From Pyrenophora tritici-repentis (Eukaryota; Ascomycota; Dothideomycetes; Pleosporales; Pleosporaceae): a DNA stretch of 64,000 bases. A program made the translations under genes and the position numbers. Where the stretch lies: positions 2,852,001 to 2,916,000 of the forward strand of contig NC_089399.1 in the NCBI RefSeq assembly GCF_003171515.1. The letters are read 5' to 3'. The notes under the pieces were generated by a model that worked only from the letters and a program-made list of their open reading frames with translations, was not told the DNA's origin and made no database searches. Below, in pieces: positions 36,668 to 47,454 of this stretch (position 1 is the stretch's first letter; every line of letters begins with the position of its first letter).

Positions 36668-36983
36668 TTAGTTTGAGACTTTGTCGGGGACGTCCTTGCC
36701 GGTCGCTTTTTCAAACATGCTGCTTGCGGAATCCGTCTATCGTGGTTGTTAGCAATATCCCCACAGGAAAGAGGAATGGTGGGTTGAACTGGTGGAATAG
36801 ACGTACAATCTTCTCATTAACCCCCCGGTTCTTTTCGGTGTTTTGCCCTGCTGAACCTCCCCACTTCTTCTCCGCGGCATCAAGGCCCTTGTCGAGATAG
36901 TCTTCGCGCTGGCCTTGGCCCTGCTGGACGCCGGACATCGACGTGTCATTGCTAGTGGAGGCATTTCCCGTGATGTTGTTCAT
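36668..36983 (-). CDS. Small conserved fungal protein of 81 aa (paralog B)
   Basis: Exon 1 36983-36807 and exon 2 36736-36668 on minus, intron 70 nt (GTACGT donor, GCTAAC branch, CGATAG acceptor). It matches paralog A along its length: MSGVQQGQGQREDYLDKGLD, KKWGGSAGQNTEKNRGVNEK, then FEKATGKDVPDKVSN. The intron falls at the same place after EKI and exon 2 is again 23 codons with stop. Its first ATG adds 15 residues (MNNITGNASTSNDTS); an internal ATG at 36938 would give a start equivalent to paralog A. Both are usable, and I keep the longer form. No function is known to me. The conserved Tyr-Leu-Asp-Lys, GG and TGK..VS motifs define the family. Confidence 0.82.
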
Positions 36984-38693
36984 ATTTGTGGCTTAAGTGG
37001 GTTGGGTGTGATGGTATATGTAGGTCCTGCCTAAAGGAAGAGAATTGGGGTTAGCTTGAGAAGACTAGAACAAAGGTGATAGATGAAGGGGTATGTGGCT
37101 TACGATTAGGTTTCAAGGCGTGTTGGTGAGTGATGGCGTGATGAGGTCGATGTGAGGTATGTCGAATCGGATCGGCTGACAGGGCAAACCACGTTGCTTT
37201 ATCTATCCTTCTCTCCGATTACCTGTCATTAAGCAGGGAAGCAGCACCCTGCGTTTGCGTACGTATGGCAACGGGGGTACGCATTCGTACACATATCATC
37301 ATCATCATCATTGTCCATCACACATCCATTCACAGTACCCGGTGCAATCTCGCCTTCCCCACGAACAACCCTGCATATGATGTGAACCTGGTGTCAGAAA
37401 AACTTGGCTTCCGGACACTTAAACTTGGCTTTTGTGCCCTGCAACGCCTACAAACGCCCGTCGCCCCGAGCAAGCAAGCAGGGGCAGCGGAATCAAGCCT
37501 ATCAGGCATTACGGTAACAAAACCCGTTGGCGTATATGAAACTAGTCTTTCTAGTGTGCTACTATGTGAGTCGCCGCCGTTTCCATCATCGACTCCTCTG
37601 CTTGTTCCTGCCCTTCTACTGTAGATCAAACAGCTTTATTCACAAATGACGTCACTCGCCATGACATCATACCCCCTTCAATATGTTTGACTCGTTTGCA
37701 CTTGTCCCAGCCCGACTCCAGCGCATGACGCAAAAAGCTCCACGGATCTACAAACATCCGTAGCCAGCAATGCAGTTCTCGCACCCACTCTTTGTTATCA
37801 AAAAAGGTCGATCACAATCCCGCTTATCACGTTGATCACACTTCCCAATATAGCAATCCGAAAATCGGAAAGGAAGATTAAGACATGTGGGCCGGATAAA
37901 TTGCGTCTTCGTCCAGTGCAGCGCATCCTGCAGCCCCGTGGAGAATTAGAGTGGAGAAGACGGGATCACGGCTGTTGATTGTTGTTGTAAGCGAGGGATA
38001 AAATAGGGTCCTTGTCTACACTCCTTGCACGGCAGGTGCGCCATGGAAGGCGGGTATCATGAGATTTTTTTGTTTCTTGTCGGAGAGTAAAGGTGTGAGG
38101 AGATACGACGTTTGCCTTGACATGCTAGCTACCTGGAGGACGCAATAGCCTGGAGAGTATGTAGTACCTCTGTATGTACTCGTTACAATTATTTATTAAC
38201 CACTGTGCTTGGTAGTTAATGCTTACCTTTACTTGACACAAGTACCCTGGTGGCCGGGTGAGCGAAGGTCACGTGATCATCTAACATACCTTCCTGCGTA
38301 GCAGAAACCTGGTGTACCAGAAACCACCAACGAAGTTGCACGGATGGCGGGGTTATCGCGACAATTTCCTCTTTAAATTTACCACAGCTAAAGGAAATTA
38401 TATTTGAAGGGCGATTAGCAGTACTAAGGGCGCAATCTATGGATTGCGGGCGAAGCACAAATAAGTTTTAACATTACACACTAGTGATAGGTAGAGAAAA
38501 CAAGGATAGATATTTGGATTTTCCATAGATAGGATCTAGTCCTTGAAAAAGCTTTTATGATGCCGGTGTCAACCTCATAACCTCTTGTCTAAGACTTGGC
38601 CGTCTCGTTATAGGGTATCTTGACTTGCTATAACTACCACCTTAGAGGTCTTTCGAATATCCTATGTCGTACTCCAGCAATCTCTCTCTCTCT
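36984..38693. other. Gene-poor AT-richer region
   Basis: About 1.7 kb with a short ATC microsatellite near 37297-37312 and AT-rich sequence from 38150 onward. No gene can be supported. The right part is the downstream flank of the small secreted peptide gene. Confidence 0.4.
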
Positions 38694-38928
38694 TTAACCG
38701 CATATGCCAGCTGTAAAAGAATATTAGTAAGCTACTCTGTAGAACAACAGAGGGAATTGAATACAGTTGCATTTGCCTGAGCGGCAATCGGAGTTAGTTC
38801 TGCAGGCCGCTAGGTCTGTTAGTAATAGTGAAATAAAGATACAAAATCTACTTACCTCCTGCAGCGAGGTTGCCGGACTGAGCAGCCGCAACGGCGACAA
38901 GAACAGCGATGATAGCAGTAATCTTCAT
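38694..38928 (-). CDS. Secreted cysteine-rich mini-protein, 44 aa, three exons
   Basis: Minus strand: exon 1 38928-38856, exon 2 38809-38765, exon 3 38710-38694. Intron 1 is 46 nt (GTAAGT donor, TACTAAC branch, CCTAG acceptor). Intron 2 is 54 nt (GTATTC donor, CTTACTAAT branch, TTTTACAG acceptor). All phases agree. Exon 1 encodes a textbook signal peptide (MKITAIIAVLVAVAAAQS). The mature part of about 28 residues ends in a four-cysteine motif, C-x5-C-x4-C-x4-C, with the pattern CRTNSDCRSGKC then NSGICG. Such spacing is common in small secreted fungal proteins, including candidate effectors and defensive peptides. A TATA-like box lies about 95 bases upstream. It is too short for a length-based gene finder. 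No homolog is claimed; function unknown. Confidence 0.72.
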
Positions 38929-39020
38929 TGTGCAAGATGTTCTTGGGGAGACTTTGTTGGTAAGATGTTTGGTTCGATGTGCGGTAATCTGTAGGGATTA
39001 CACTTGAAGAGAATAGCTAA

Positions 39021-39030
39021 TACTTATACT
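39021..39030 (-). promoter_or_regulatory. TATA-like box of the secreted mini-protein gene
   Basis: On the minus strand this reads AGTATAAGTA, about 95 bases before the ATG at 38928. The spacing fits a core promoter with a leader of roughly 60 bases. This is a position-based inference. Confidence 0.45.
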
Positions 39031-39102
39031 TGGAATCTTTGAAGCGATTGCGTACTTTTGGACGTCCCATCGTCTCCTCATTCCTATCTTCTGATCTGCT
39101 CT

Positions 39103-39243
39103 ATTTAGTCCTGTTACCTTTTAGTCTACATCTTTTAGTCCGATTACCTTCTAGTCTACTCATTTTAGTCCTATTGCATACCTTCCAGTCCACTCTTTTT
39201 AGTCTTGTTACCTTCCGGTCAGCTCCTTTCGGTCTTGTTATCT
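39103..39243. repeat. Degenerate ~30-bp minisatellite, about five units
   Basis: Units follow the pattern TTTTAGTCCT, GTTACCTT, then CTAGTCTACTC on the plus strand, with units drifting towards TTTCGGTCTTGTTA at the right end. On the minus strand they spell NRTK and RLEG-like peptide repeats. No gene model supports translation. It lies upstream of the secreted mini-protein gene. Confidence 0.6.
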
Positions 39244-40103
39244 TGAGTGTGTCTCGTATCCGTAAGTCTGGCTCCAACCTCGTCTCCAACTTGGGCTCCA
39301 ACTTTGGCACCAAGTGTGGCTCCTACCTGTATGCAATGTCCCAAAATTGGAACCGGCAAGTTGATATTGTGGAGCCATTTACGAGCACACAATGCGTGAG
39401 TACAAGTTCAACATTACCGTACCAATCGTGCAGGACGGTAAAGTTCAGGGCACAAAAGCGTATTGCCAAGGCTACAGGGACAGCTTGAAGACGCTAGAAT
39501 GTGCAGCATGCAGCATGCAAGCAGCTCGAGGGCACCAACAGTGTCGCAGCCAAGCTATAAAGGTAAAATTAAGGAGCAAGCTGGCGCTGACGAGATCGAA
39601 GTGAGTTTCTCGTACAGTGAATGCTAGGGACAGTCACATGCATGACGAGGACTAGATGTCAAGGTAAAGTCGATACTGTAACTTTCATTCTGCAAACAAG
39701 CTAGACTATCACCTCATTCTCGCAACCATGACGCCATCGAATCCAGTCGTATCATCACAACGACCGTTTACTCGTAGACACCCGCTCTCATCCCCGATTA
39801 CCCGCCCCAAAACGCCGCTGTAAGAGACCTCTAGTGTGCACCACCTAGTCCCGACAACAGAAAGAGAAGCCTAGGGTATCTCGAAAAGGGTATAAAGCTA
39901 CTCCGGCAACACAACTCAGCGTCGTGAAGCAAGACAAGAATGTCTTTTGAAAGAAATGTACCCGGTTCAACGCCAGTGCTCAAACACACTTGAAAACGGA
40001 CAACGAAAACGCTATAATGCACGACACCAAATCAAGGCTAAAACATACAAGGAAGAGAAGGTAAAGACGTATAAGCGAGACAAAGCGACGTAGGAAAAGG
40101 ACA
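39244..40103. other. Intergenic, no gene
   Basis: About 860 bases between the minisatellite and the LST7 stop. A short repeated GGCTCCAAC/TCTCCAAC motif occurs near 39270-39325. No coding feature can be supported. Confidence 0.4.
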
Positions 40104-41506
40104 TCATCCATACTGCTTGATGAGCGAATGCAGGAGGCAGCAAAAGATGGAGTGCAAGTCGACAAAGAAGTTTTCCTGGCCAACAATCTCAATGAGACTC
40201 TTCGCCTTCATTACGTCGCGGGACACACGGGGGAAACCATCTGGATCGAGCTTTTTGGCGGAAAGGAAGGATGAAACAGGGGTGATGTTGCGGAAGTTTG
40301 GTGTGCTGGTAGTCGACAAGGTCCGTTCCTTTTGCGGCGATAGGAACTGCGGCGGCATGGAAGAAGCAGAAGTCCCAAACGGAGGGGTACCACCGGAGAT
40401 GGCTGTGATTGGACGCGAAACATTCTGCGAGGCTGCGCTCTCACGCTCGAGCACCTTTTCAGCCAGCGAGATGATCCGGTTCGCGATGCCCTGGAATGCT
40501 TCGGTAATCTTGACCATGGCTTTGGTGGCTCTCCGGCAGTCGCGACCGGCCATTGCAATGAGCGCATAGGTGCGCTTAGCTCCTCGAGAACGCGGGTCCT
40601 GCAGACGAAAGACGTAGGCGATGGTGTATCCGGCGACTGAATCACCAAACATCATGGCTCCGGAAGGTTTGCTGGACGGAAGAACCTCGGTCGACAATGT
40701 ACGGATGCAGGTGCGTCGCAAGAGGGGAGTATGTGCTGGGGGGACTGTGGCTGGCTGGTGGAGATGTAGTTGAGTGTGTGGGTGTGTACGCCTCTTGAGG
40801 CAAGCAGGGGTGAGGCGGGTATGGAGTCGGGATACGAGCTCGAAGTGGCGCTCTGGAAAGAGGTGGATTGCTCCGTATCTGAGACATCGGACGAGTCGGT
40901 GCTACTGAAATCGTCACGAGACACTGGCCGGCGCACTGGGTAGTTTTGCGAACTGCGTAGGACAGGGCTGCCGTTCCTTCCACGACCGTCCTTGGTGGGG
41001 CTACCAGGGGCGCCATTCGGGATCTTGTCGCTGTACTTTTGCGGAACCACCATCTGACAGTTTTCGCACGCGTCCGAATCGGCATCGAGTGTGCTGCTGG
41101 TTCTCCGTCCACCGAAACTGCTGCTGGAAGACGAGGGAAAGCTGGGGAAGTACGGGTTGTGTGTAGGGGAGCGCGGGCTTGTGGGTGGCGACTCAAAGGG
41201 AGAGGTAAGTTGAGGCAGGCGCGCATTCAGCTTGAGAGATGCGGGCTGGTCGTAGAGGCCATTGTAGGAATAGGCCGAATGCGGCTCTTCGGATGGCGGG
41301 GTGTCGCATGGGTTGCAGGAGCCACAGGGAGAAGTCGAGGCCTGGGTGCAGATGATGGACGTCGGACCGTGAACCTCGCAGAAGTGTGCGAGTGAGATCT
41401 GAGGCGTGGCGCGTTAGCTGGGCTCTTGGGAGAGGTAGGGGGATCCGAGACAAAGGCACGAGGACACCATGTGTTTAGGCGCGCGGGTACGTACGGTAAA
41501 GTCCAT
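40104..41506 (-). CDS. LST7: Folliculin-family protein Lst7, with a frame break
   Basis: Minus strand. Exon 1 is only four codons (41506-41495, MDFT); after a 96-nt intron, exon 2 begins at 41398 with ISLAHFCEVHGPTSIICTQ, the hallmark folliculin start. A CxxC pair (CGSC, CENCQ) lies in the N-terminal disordered part. The longin-like core resumes as LLRRTCIRTLSTE, FGDSVAGYTIAYVFRLQDP and RTYALIAMAG, and ends at 40104. Between them the frame shifts: codons are in one phase to 40733 and in another from 40730. Read straight, translation stops at 40652. Dropping an A and a C in 40722-40733 would give QHYSLLRR, the form I expect from the family; a 35-nt intron is too short to be likely. The corrected length is about 434 aa. 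Lst7 with Lst4 acts as a GAP in amino-acid signalling to TORC1 at the vacuole. Confidence 0.85.
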
Positions 41507-43476
41507 GTTTCCAGCTGTCTATCTCTACGGGCGCATGGTGTTGGGTTGGGTCTAGGGGTGGGTGGGTATTCGTCGCTCAGCTGACAATGGGAGGGCCGTT
41601 TGGGGAGTAGTTGCCGGCCTCGCCGTCGTCGCGGGGGGGGTTTGGTGTGGTGGTCGGGTGGCTGTGAGTGGTGAAGGGAGTCGTCGTCTGTCTCAGAAGG
41701 CTGATGGGGGTGGCGAGGTCGCGTGGAGGAAGGGATCGGGACAGGTGTGGCACTCGGATGGGGGGAAACTGGAGTCGGTCGCAGTCGCAGTCGCAACGTT
41801 GGGCCGGGCCCAGAGGATTATATGGAACGGGCTTACAACACGACGCTAGGGACAGGGCGGGCACTGGACAGGCTTTCCAGGACAGCGAGCATATATCGCC
41901 CATGGCCACACGCATGGCGCCGAGGGAACAGCGGGATTTAGCTCCCACGATGGGCCTGAGGCCTGGCACTGGTGCTGGGAGCAATTACGGGGGCGCGGAG
42001 CATGTTTGGAAGAGCCGACACTACTGTGGGCCTGATGCCGGGGTCGATGCGGGCTGGTGTTGCGGTCAGTATCAACCCCTTTGCTATTGGCTGCAGCTCC
42101 GTCTGGCAGCATGCCTTGTCGTTGTCTGGTCGTCTTCCGTCCTGTCCAGCATGTGGAAATGATGCAGGCGATGCAGACGTAGCAACAAGTGTACTACCCA
42201 GGTACGTCTTGACAGGGCCGCACCGCATATCAAGGCGTTTGGGACGACTATCCGACGACGTTTGGTGTGGCACACGACTGCGAGTCTGCATCGTCTGCAT
42301 CGCCAACAAGCCGTGCAGCCAATGACGCAGCCCTGTCTCGATCCATCGACGTCCGCCGCGTCCGCCGCACCAACGTCGCGCCTGCAGCACCGCAAACCGA
42401 CTCCCTTCCCAATCAAGCGAGCCTGCCACTGTCCTGATGCCACTCCCGGACCGCTGCCGTGCACGTCATACTCTGCTACATGCACCCGTCTTGCCTAATT
42501 CGCTTTGCTTTGTCCACACGCCCTTGAAACCAAAACAACTGCCTGTGTCATGCTGTCGACAAGCACATCAACACTCAACACTCAACACTCAACCCTCAAC
42601 ACTCAACCCTCACCACCGGCTGTACCCCACCACCACCTTGTGAGTAATGCCGCCCTCGCTATTGACCTGCAGCCAAAACCGTCAAACACGCACTCATTGG
42701 CTCACCCGAGCGTCACTTTGCGTCAAATCCGCCGACATCTCCAAGCCCCAGAGAGGCCCACTTCTTACACTGGCTCGTTTCCAGAACATGTGCACGAGCA
42801 CCCATGGAAACCCCAAGTGGATCCCGACAAAATCGACAAGCTTGCGAACTCGGCCATCACGCCAACCACTCCAGGGTCTGGCCTTTTTTTTTTTCCAACG
42901 CTGACGCTGCCCGTGTCCTGTCGGCATTTGCTGCCCTAGCCGACGGCTGGAAAAATTGCTTGAATCAAACAACTGGGTACTGCAATATACACATGTGCAA
43001 ATGACGACACCGTGCCGTGGCAATCGCCTCTGCCGTCCACAATATGGGAGAATCTCGCCATCCTCAAGTTTGGGTTGGCCAGTCTAGAACACAGTAGCAT
43101 TTTCTTACCACCTACCTACTAAAGCCAAGCACAATATATTGCCGTGTCAAGCATTTTACTAGACACAACTAACACGGGCAAAATAATGGCCGCATGCAAC
43201 TCGGCTCTGTTGACACATGCAGGGTCAGTAGCTGCCGTGGGCCTTCATCATCACTAGACACATATAGCGCGCTACGACACCGGAGCAGTACGTAATACAT
43301 GTGGGCTGGTTGCATCGTGAAGCAGAAACTAAGCCAAGCCGGCAGTACAGGCCTCAATAGTCGATGAAAAACGGAAATTGCACGGCAGCCGACATGTATT
43401 CAAGTCCTCTAGTAGAAGGTACAAAATTTCTACGCTATCAGCTGTCTATGTTGGCACAGTGCTGCTAACCCATTTC
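41507..43476. other. Two-kilobase intergenic region with possible cryptic coding
   Basis: The interval lies between the LST7 start and the F-box gene stop. It is GC-rich near LST7 (probable promoter and leader). It contains a CAACACT microsatellite and a T11 run at 42884-42894. A plus-strand stretch of about 42640-43004 has protein-like phrases on each side of the T run but in different frames. I could not build a supported gene. Confidence 0.35.
42568..42612. repeat. CAACACT/CAACCCT heptamer microsatellite
   Basis: About six tandem copies of a 7-bp unit, CTCAACA alternating with CTCAACC. It lies in the intergenic region upstream of LST7. No function is evident. Confidence 0.75.
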
Positions 43477-44806
43477 TTACAACTCATGTTCGTCGTCAGA
43501 CCTGCCCCCGTGCGCTGCCCGGCCTTGCAGAACATCATACCCCATCACTTCGTTGATAAACTTCTTGGACATGTTCAACTCTTCGTACCGTATCTTTTCC
43601 TGCTCAGTAAAATCTCTCTTGCCTGGCCCCATCATCTGAGCTATCAGCGGAGCCCAGATTTGGTCGAGCTGCGTGATACCAATCTGCGTACAAGGGATAT
43701 CGTCCAGCAGTGCAGGCGAAACCACGCCAGCGTCCTTCCAGTGTCGTCTCCAGCATTTGCTCGTGTGCGGTGACATGTGCGTTCTGTACGTCAAAAGATA
43801 TTTTCTCCGCTCGCCGTATGTCGAACAGGCAAAGAGCTTGGCAACTCGTCCAATGCCACCTAGTATCAAAAAGAAGGACATGTCCTCCGCACAGGCAGGC
43901 TGGTTGGACCAGCCACGTAGGAACTTTTCCACCGCTCCAGCGCTACTGCATGGCCGCAGCTTCCACAGTAGTACCTGCACGATGAAGCAGTACATGTAAA
44001 AGTACTGTAGGCGGAGTGGTGCATCAAGGTTCTTCATGATGTTCCGTTCCTGGGCTGTGATTCCACTCGTCGTACGGACGTGATAGCCAATACGCGAGCG
44101 CGGTCGGATGTGCCCGAGATCCCTCTCCAAGAGGAGCCGCCGATGTTCATCTAGGAAGTATCCCACCCCAAAGACCAGGGGAAGCATCCTTTCGTACACG
44201 GATGACCATAGCTGCTTTTGGCGTGGGCACACTTGTTCCACGGGGTCGCCCACAAGGTGATCGGCAAGCTGCCGGGTCAACCTGATTGAGGCAATGTGTC
44301 GCCGTCTCATGGTGAGTAGAAACGGAAAGTCCATTGCATTAGGGCTGGGGGCTGGATACAACTGCAAATGTAGATTACCCATCCGCTGTTTGATACAGTA
44401 GCGCACAAGCGCAGGCGCATTCTCCGTGACGAGCATGTTGAGCACACGGCATGTTCTCCTCAAAGCAAGCAAGTCGGCAACACATAGCTCGCGCAGCATG
44501 TATATGTGAAGCTCATCTGGTAGTCTGAACAAGGCCTCCAGAAAAGGACTGTGGCGCAATCATCAGCGCACCATTCGGACGTCGTCAACGGAGAGGCTAC
44601 GGTACGTACCTCGTTGGGCTCGGCGCCAGCTCCTCGCCTGTACCACTCTTCCTTCTGCTCCTAAGCGATGCGAGCAGCCTGCTCTGGAACCCCCCAGCCG
44701 CCCGCCCCAAGCTCGATCTCTTCTTCGCAATGGCCTTGTCCCCCGTCGCAGTCGCAGGCCGGCTCCTTATCCGCTCATGGCCTCGTTGAAGTTTATCCAG
44801 GGCCAT
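43477..44806 (-). CDS. F-box domain protein
   Basis: Exon 1 44806-44610 and exon 2 44548-43477 on minus, 61-nt intron (GTACGT donor, CGCCACAG acceptor), a split Ser codon, 422 aa. An F-box-like block is visible at about residues 68-110 (LFRLPDELHIYMLRELCVAD, then LRRTCRVLNMLV). This would bind Skp1 in an SCF ubiquitin ligase. The N-terminus is basic (GHERIRSRPATATGDKAIAK). The remainder is helical with aromatic and leucine-rich stretches (LQYFYMYCFIVQVLLWKLRP) but no WD, LRR or Kelch repeats, so the substrate is unknown. Fungal genomes carry many such orphan F-box proteins. Splicing is supported because it joins PSPT to SPFLEAL in phase. A 14-codon upstream ORF starting at 44911 lies in the leader region. 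Confidence 0.82.
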
Positions 44807-47302
44807 TTCGCGGTCCAGTGATCGGCCAATCCAGGCTAAACTCCGCCTTGCCCTGCGGAAGCGCTCAGCGCACGGTCTCGTTTAGTCGTGTCAGCACCAG
44901 AATCTTCATTGTCGCAATAACGGCGGCAGCATCCTCATGTGGCACGAAAGAGGTAATGTTAAGAATGAGTGAGGTTAGAGTAGGGTAGGTGGAGTCGGCA
45001 GGAGAAGCGAGACTGGAACAAATATGCGCATGATAAGATGCAGAACCGCGCCTAGGCCTAAGCTTCGCCATCCCAGCATCCGGGCGTCGGTAAACACGAC
45101 AGGCCCAAGGTTCGAGGCCCCGATCAAGCCACATGGCCACGAGGAAGAACCATCTGAAACGCAGTGCCATCTGCCGGTCCAAGCCCTAAGAATAGGCCGT
45201 CAGTGTCGCCCAGTCAGATGGTCGTTGTTCTGGAAGGAGGCGCTAGCCTGCCGACAGCGACTTGACTCGCAAGGGCGAACACGACATGTCTCGTCGAACA
45301 ACCAACGACAGATCCGTGCCACCTAAACTGCGCGATGCTTCAGGTTGAAGACGCCGTGTACTTCGGTGCTTTGGTAGCGGTCCGTCTGTGTGTGTGTCTT
45401 GCAGCAGCGCTATGCCCGTATGCCTTCCTCGACCGCCTTCACATGTGTCGGTGTGCAGCATCTGTGACAGACCCGCATTGACCTTTAACAAAGACCCATG
45501 CACCAAGACAGACGACGACCAGCCTTGACCCTGCGAAATGTCATCGAGGCCAGCCATCGTTCCATGAGCTGCTAATGCGGCCTGAGCAGTCTTGTTGACC
45601 GCCAACTGCGGTCCTCGTAAAAAACGGACGATCGTGCCCTTTTTGGAAACAAATGTAAGACATGTGTGGAGTCGCGTGGTGGTAATATTGGCTAGGGTAG
45701 GTATGTCGTGGGGTGATGATCATGGGGCACTAAAGAAAAGAGCTGTGGGGAGTGTTGGGTTTGGGTATATTGGAGTCGATATGAATTTACGCCATAGCTT
45801 CACTTTTGCGGTGGTATCTCGTAAACGACGACACGTCACCTGGAAGAGGGCGGCCCTGTTGAGTGAAAGGGCTTGAAGAGTTTGTTGACCGCTACCCATG
45901 ATTGCCAATCGAAAGGATGGTTGTACTTCCGTCAGCATACACTTGAAAACTTTTCCTGGTATTGGGCCGACACCAGTACAAGGTCAACCATTGTGCTATT
46001 TAATCCACAAAGTTGTGTCAGCAGCGGAGTATCCCGTGCTCGATACTGCAAGAATAGAGTACTCTGAAATAGCAGCAGATGGTAGGTCTGTAGATCGAGC
46101 AAATCCGTAGTTAATAGACGATCGTAGCCTTTCCATTGGCCATGTTGACAGTGACCCACCAAATCATGGAAACGCGCCATAGACTATACGTGGCCATTAC
46201 GATACATTCAACATACATTTCCTATGTCGGGCCTGAATATTTACTTCTAGATCAGAGATTCTCACATATATCATCCTGCCTACAGACTTGAAGTGTAGGT
46301 ATGGAAAGCTCATTTCCACAGCCATGTGGTCTGACAGAAACTGTATGGACGCACAACAACAAGCCACCAAACTTTAGCTGTCCATATTGAACGACGTACA
46401 TAATCGTCGTTACATTAGACCGTCGCTGAACGACGACACTAAGGTAAAGCATCGTAGATCGCAGTTTGCCTCAGTGGCAAGAATGATGGTGCTTCTTATT
46501 TCAGCCCATGTCAGGTAGCTATCAGCAATATCATCATGAACGAAGTTTTTTATTCATCAGATCAGCCATCAACGCCTCAGCTAGGCAAGAAGAAGAGCTT
46601 GCTTCCTGAGTGTGAGTGGCGTTCTTGGCTGCTTACCCCCCTAAAACCCTCATAGATATGTTAATGTCAGGAAGACGTAGACACTGCATACTCCATAAAA
46701 GCAGGATGACGAAAACGCCATTGCAGATACTTTGCCACTAGGTGAATGAAAATAGAGTTTTTGCTGTCTGGTCTCCCGTACCAAGCTACACTGCACTAAA
46801 CTCTTTTCTTTTGCATAACTTTGCTTCGTCAGTGAAGCCTTAGACGCCACTATCACTATCTATCTACCTGAATTCTCAACAGTCTCACTTGAATTATTCC
46901 TCTCTAATACGCAAACCCCCAAATTTGATGGAAGCAGGCGCCACACAAGCACCGCATCCACGTCGAAACACCACCAAGCCTCTCATCCTCTACCCCTCTC
47001 ATGTCACCCACCATGAAACCTAGCTGATCCATCTGAAAGATTCGGAGTATAGAAAACAATTCTCTCCGCTCTGGAATCACTAGTCCAAACATTCACTGCT
47101 GGCATCGCTACCTATACACCTAAATACAAGTTCGTAAGGCCCCGTCTCCATATTCTATCTCTCGTCTTTAGTTAGACGGTAGGCTACTTTCCCCCTTACT
47201 GTCAGACTCACATCTAGTTGTATCAAATTATGTCTGGTAGTAGAGTGCTAAATGGTTAGGTAAAAGATAATGAGATGGTAGGCATGGTGTGTGTGGACAC
47301 AG
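44807..47302. other. 2.5-kb intergenic region, no supported gene
   Basis: Upstream flank of the F-box gene. It has GC-rich sequence to about 45.6 kb and more AT-rich sequence after 46 kb. Open frames are short, overlapping and without motifs. A GGTTCGAGGCC string at 45110 resembles a tRNA B box but lacks an A box and cloverleaf. Confidence 0.4.
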
Positions 47303-47454
47303 TCCGCAACAATCAATTAAGTGGGTCCTAGAAGGTTCAGATTGGATTGATTGATTACCGCTTTAAGCCTAGTAGTTACCTATAGGAGTTTAAGCCCTAC
47401 CTAGATAGGTAAGTGGGTCTAGGAGAGTGACCGGATTGAATTGATTGTTGCGGA
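47303..47454. mobile_element. 152-bp MITE-like element with 16-bp perfect terminal inverted repeats
   Basis: The left end reads TCCGCAACAATCAATT (47303-47318) and the right end AATTGATTGTTGCGGA (47439-47454), exact reverse complements. Inside, an AAGTGGGTC(C)TAG motif occurs twice as a direct repeat. There is no coding capacity. I see no convincing target-site duplication, so the class is unassigned. Size and structure fit a non-autonomous DNA transposon remnant. Confidence 0.65.

Noticed and set aside
36439..36714. 91-codon minus frame with KEKWSKLDEKWNK-type charged peptide
   Set aside because: It overlaps exon 2 of paralog B in a different phase and begins with TTG. Exon 2 in the other phase is supported by the paralog, so this is most likely a shadow running into the 3' flank. 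A frameshifted alternative transcript cannot be fully excluded.
45075..45130. tRNA-like B box (GGTTCGAGGCC)
   Set aside because: No matching A box, acceptor stem or anticodon arm could be placed around it.
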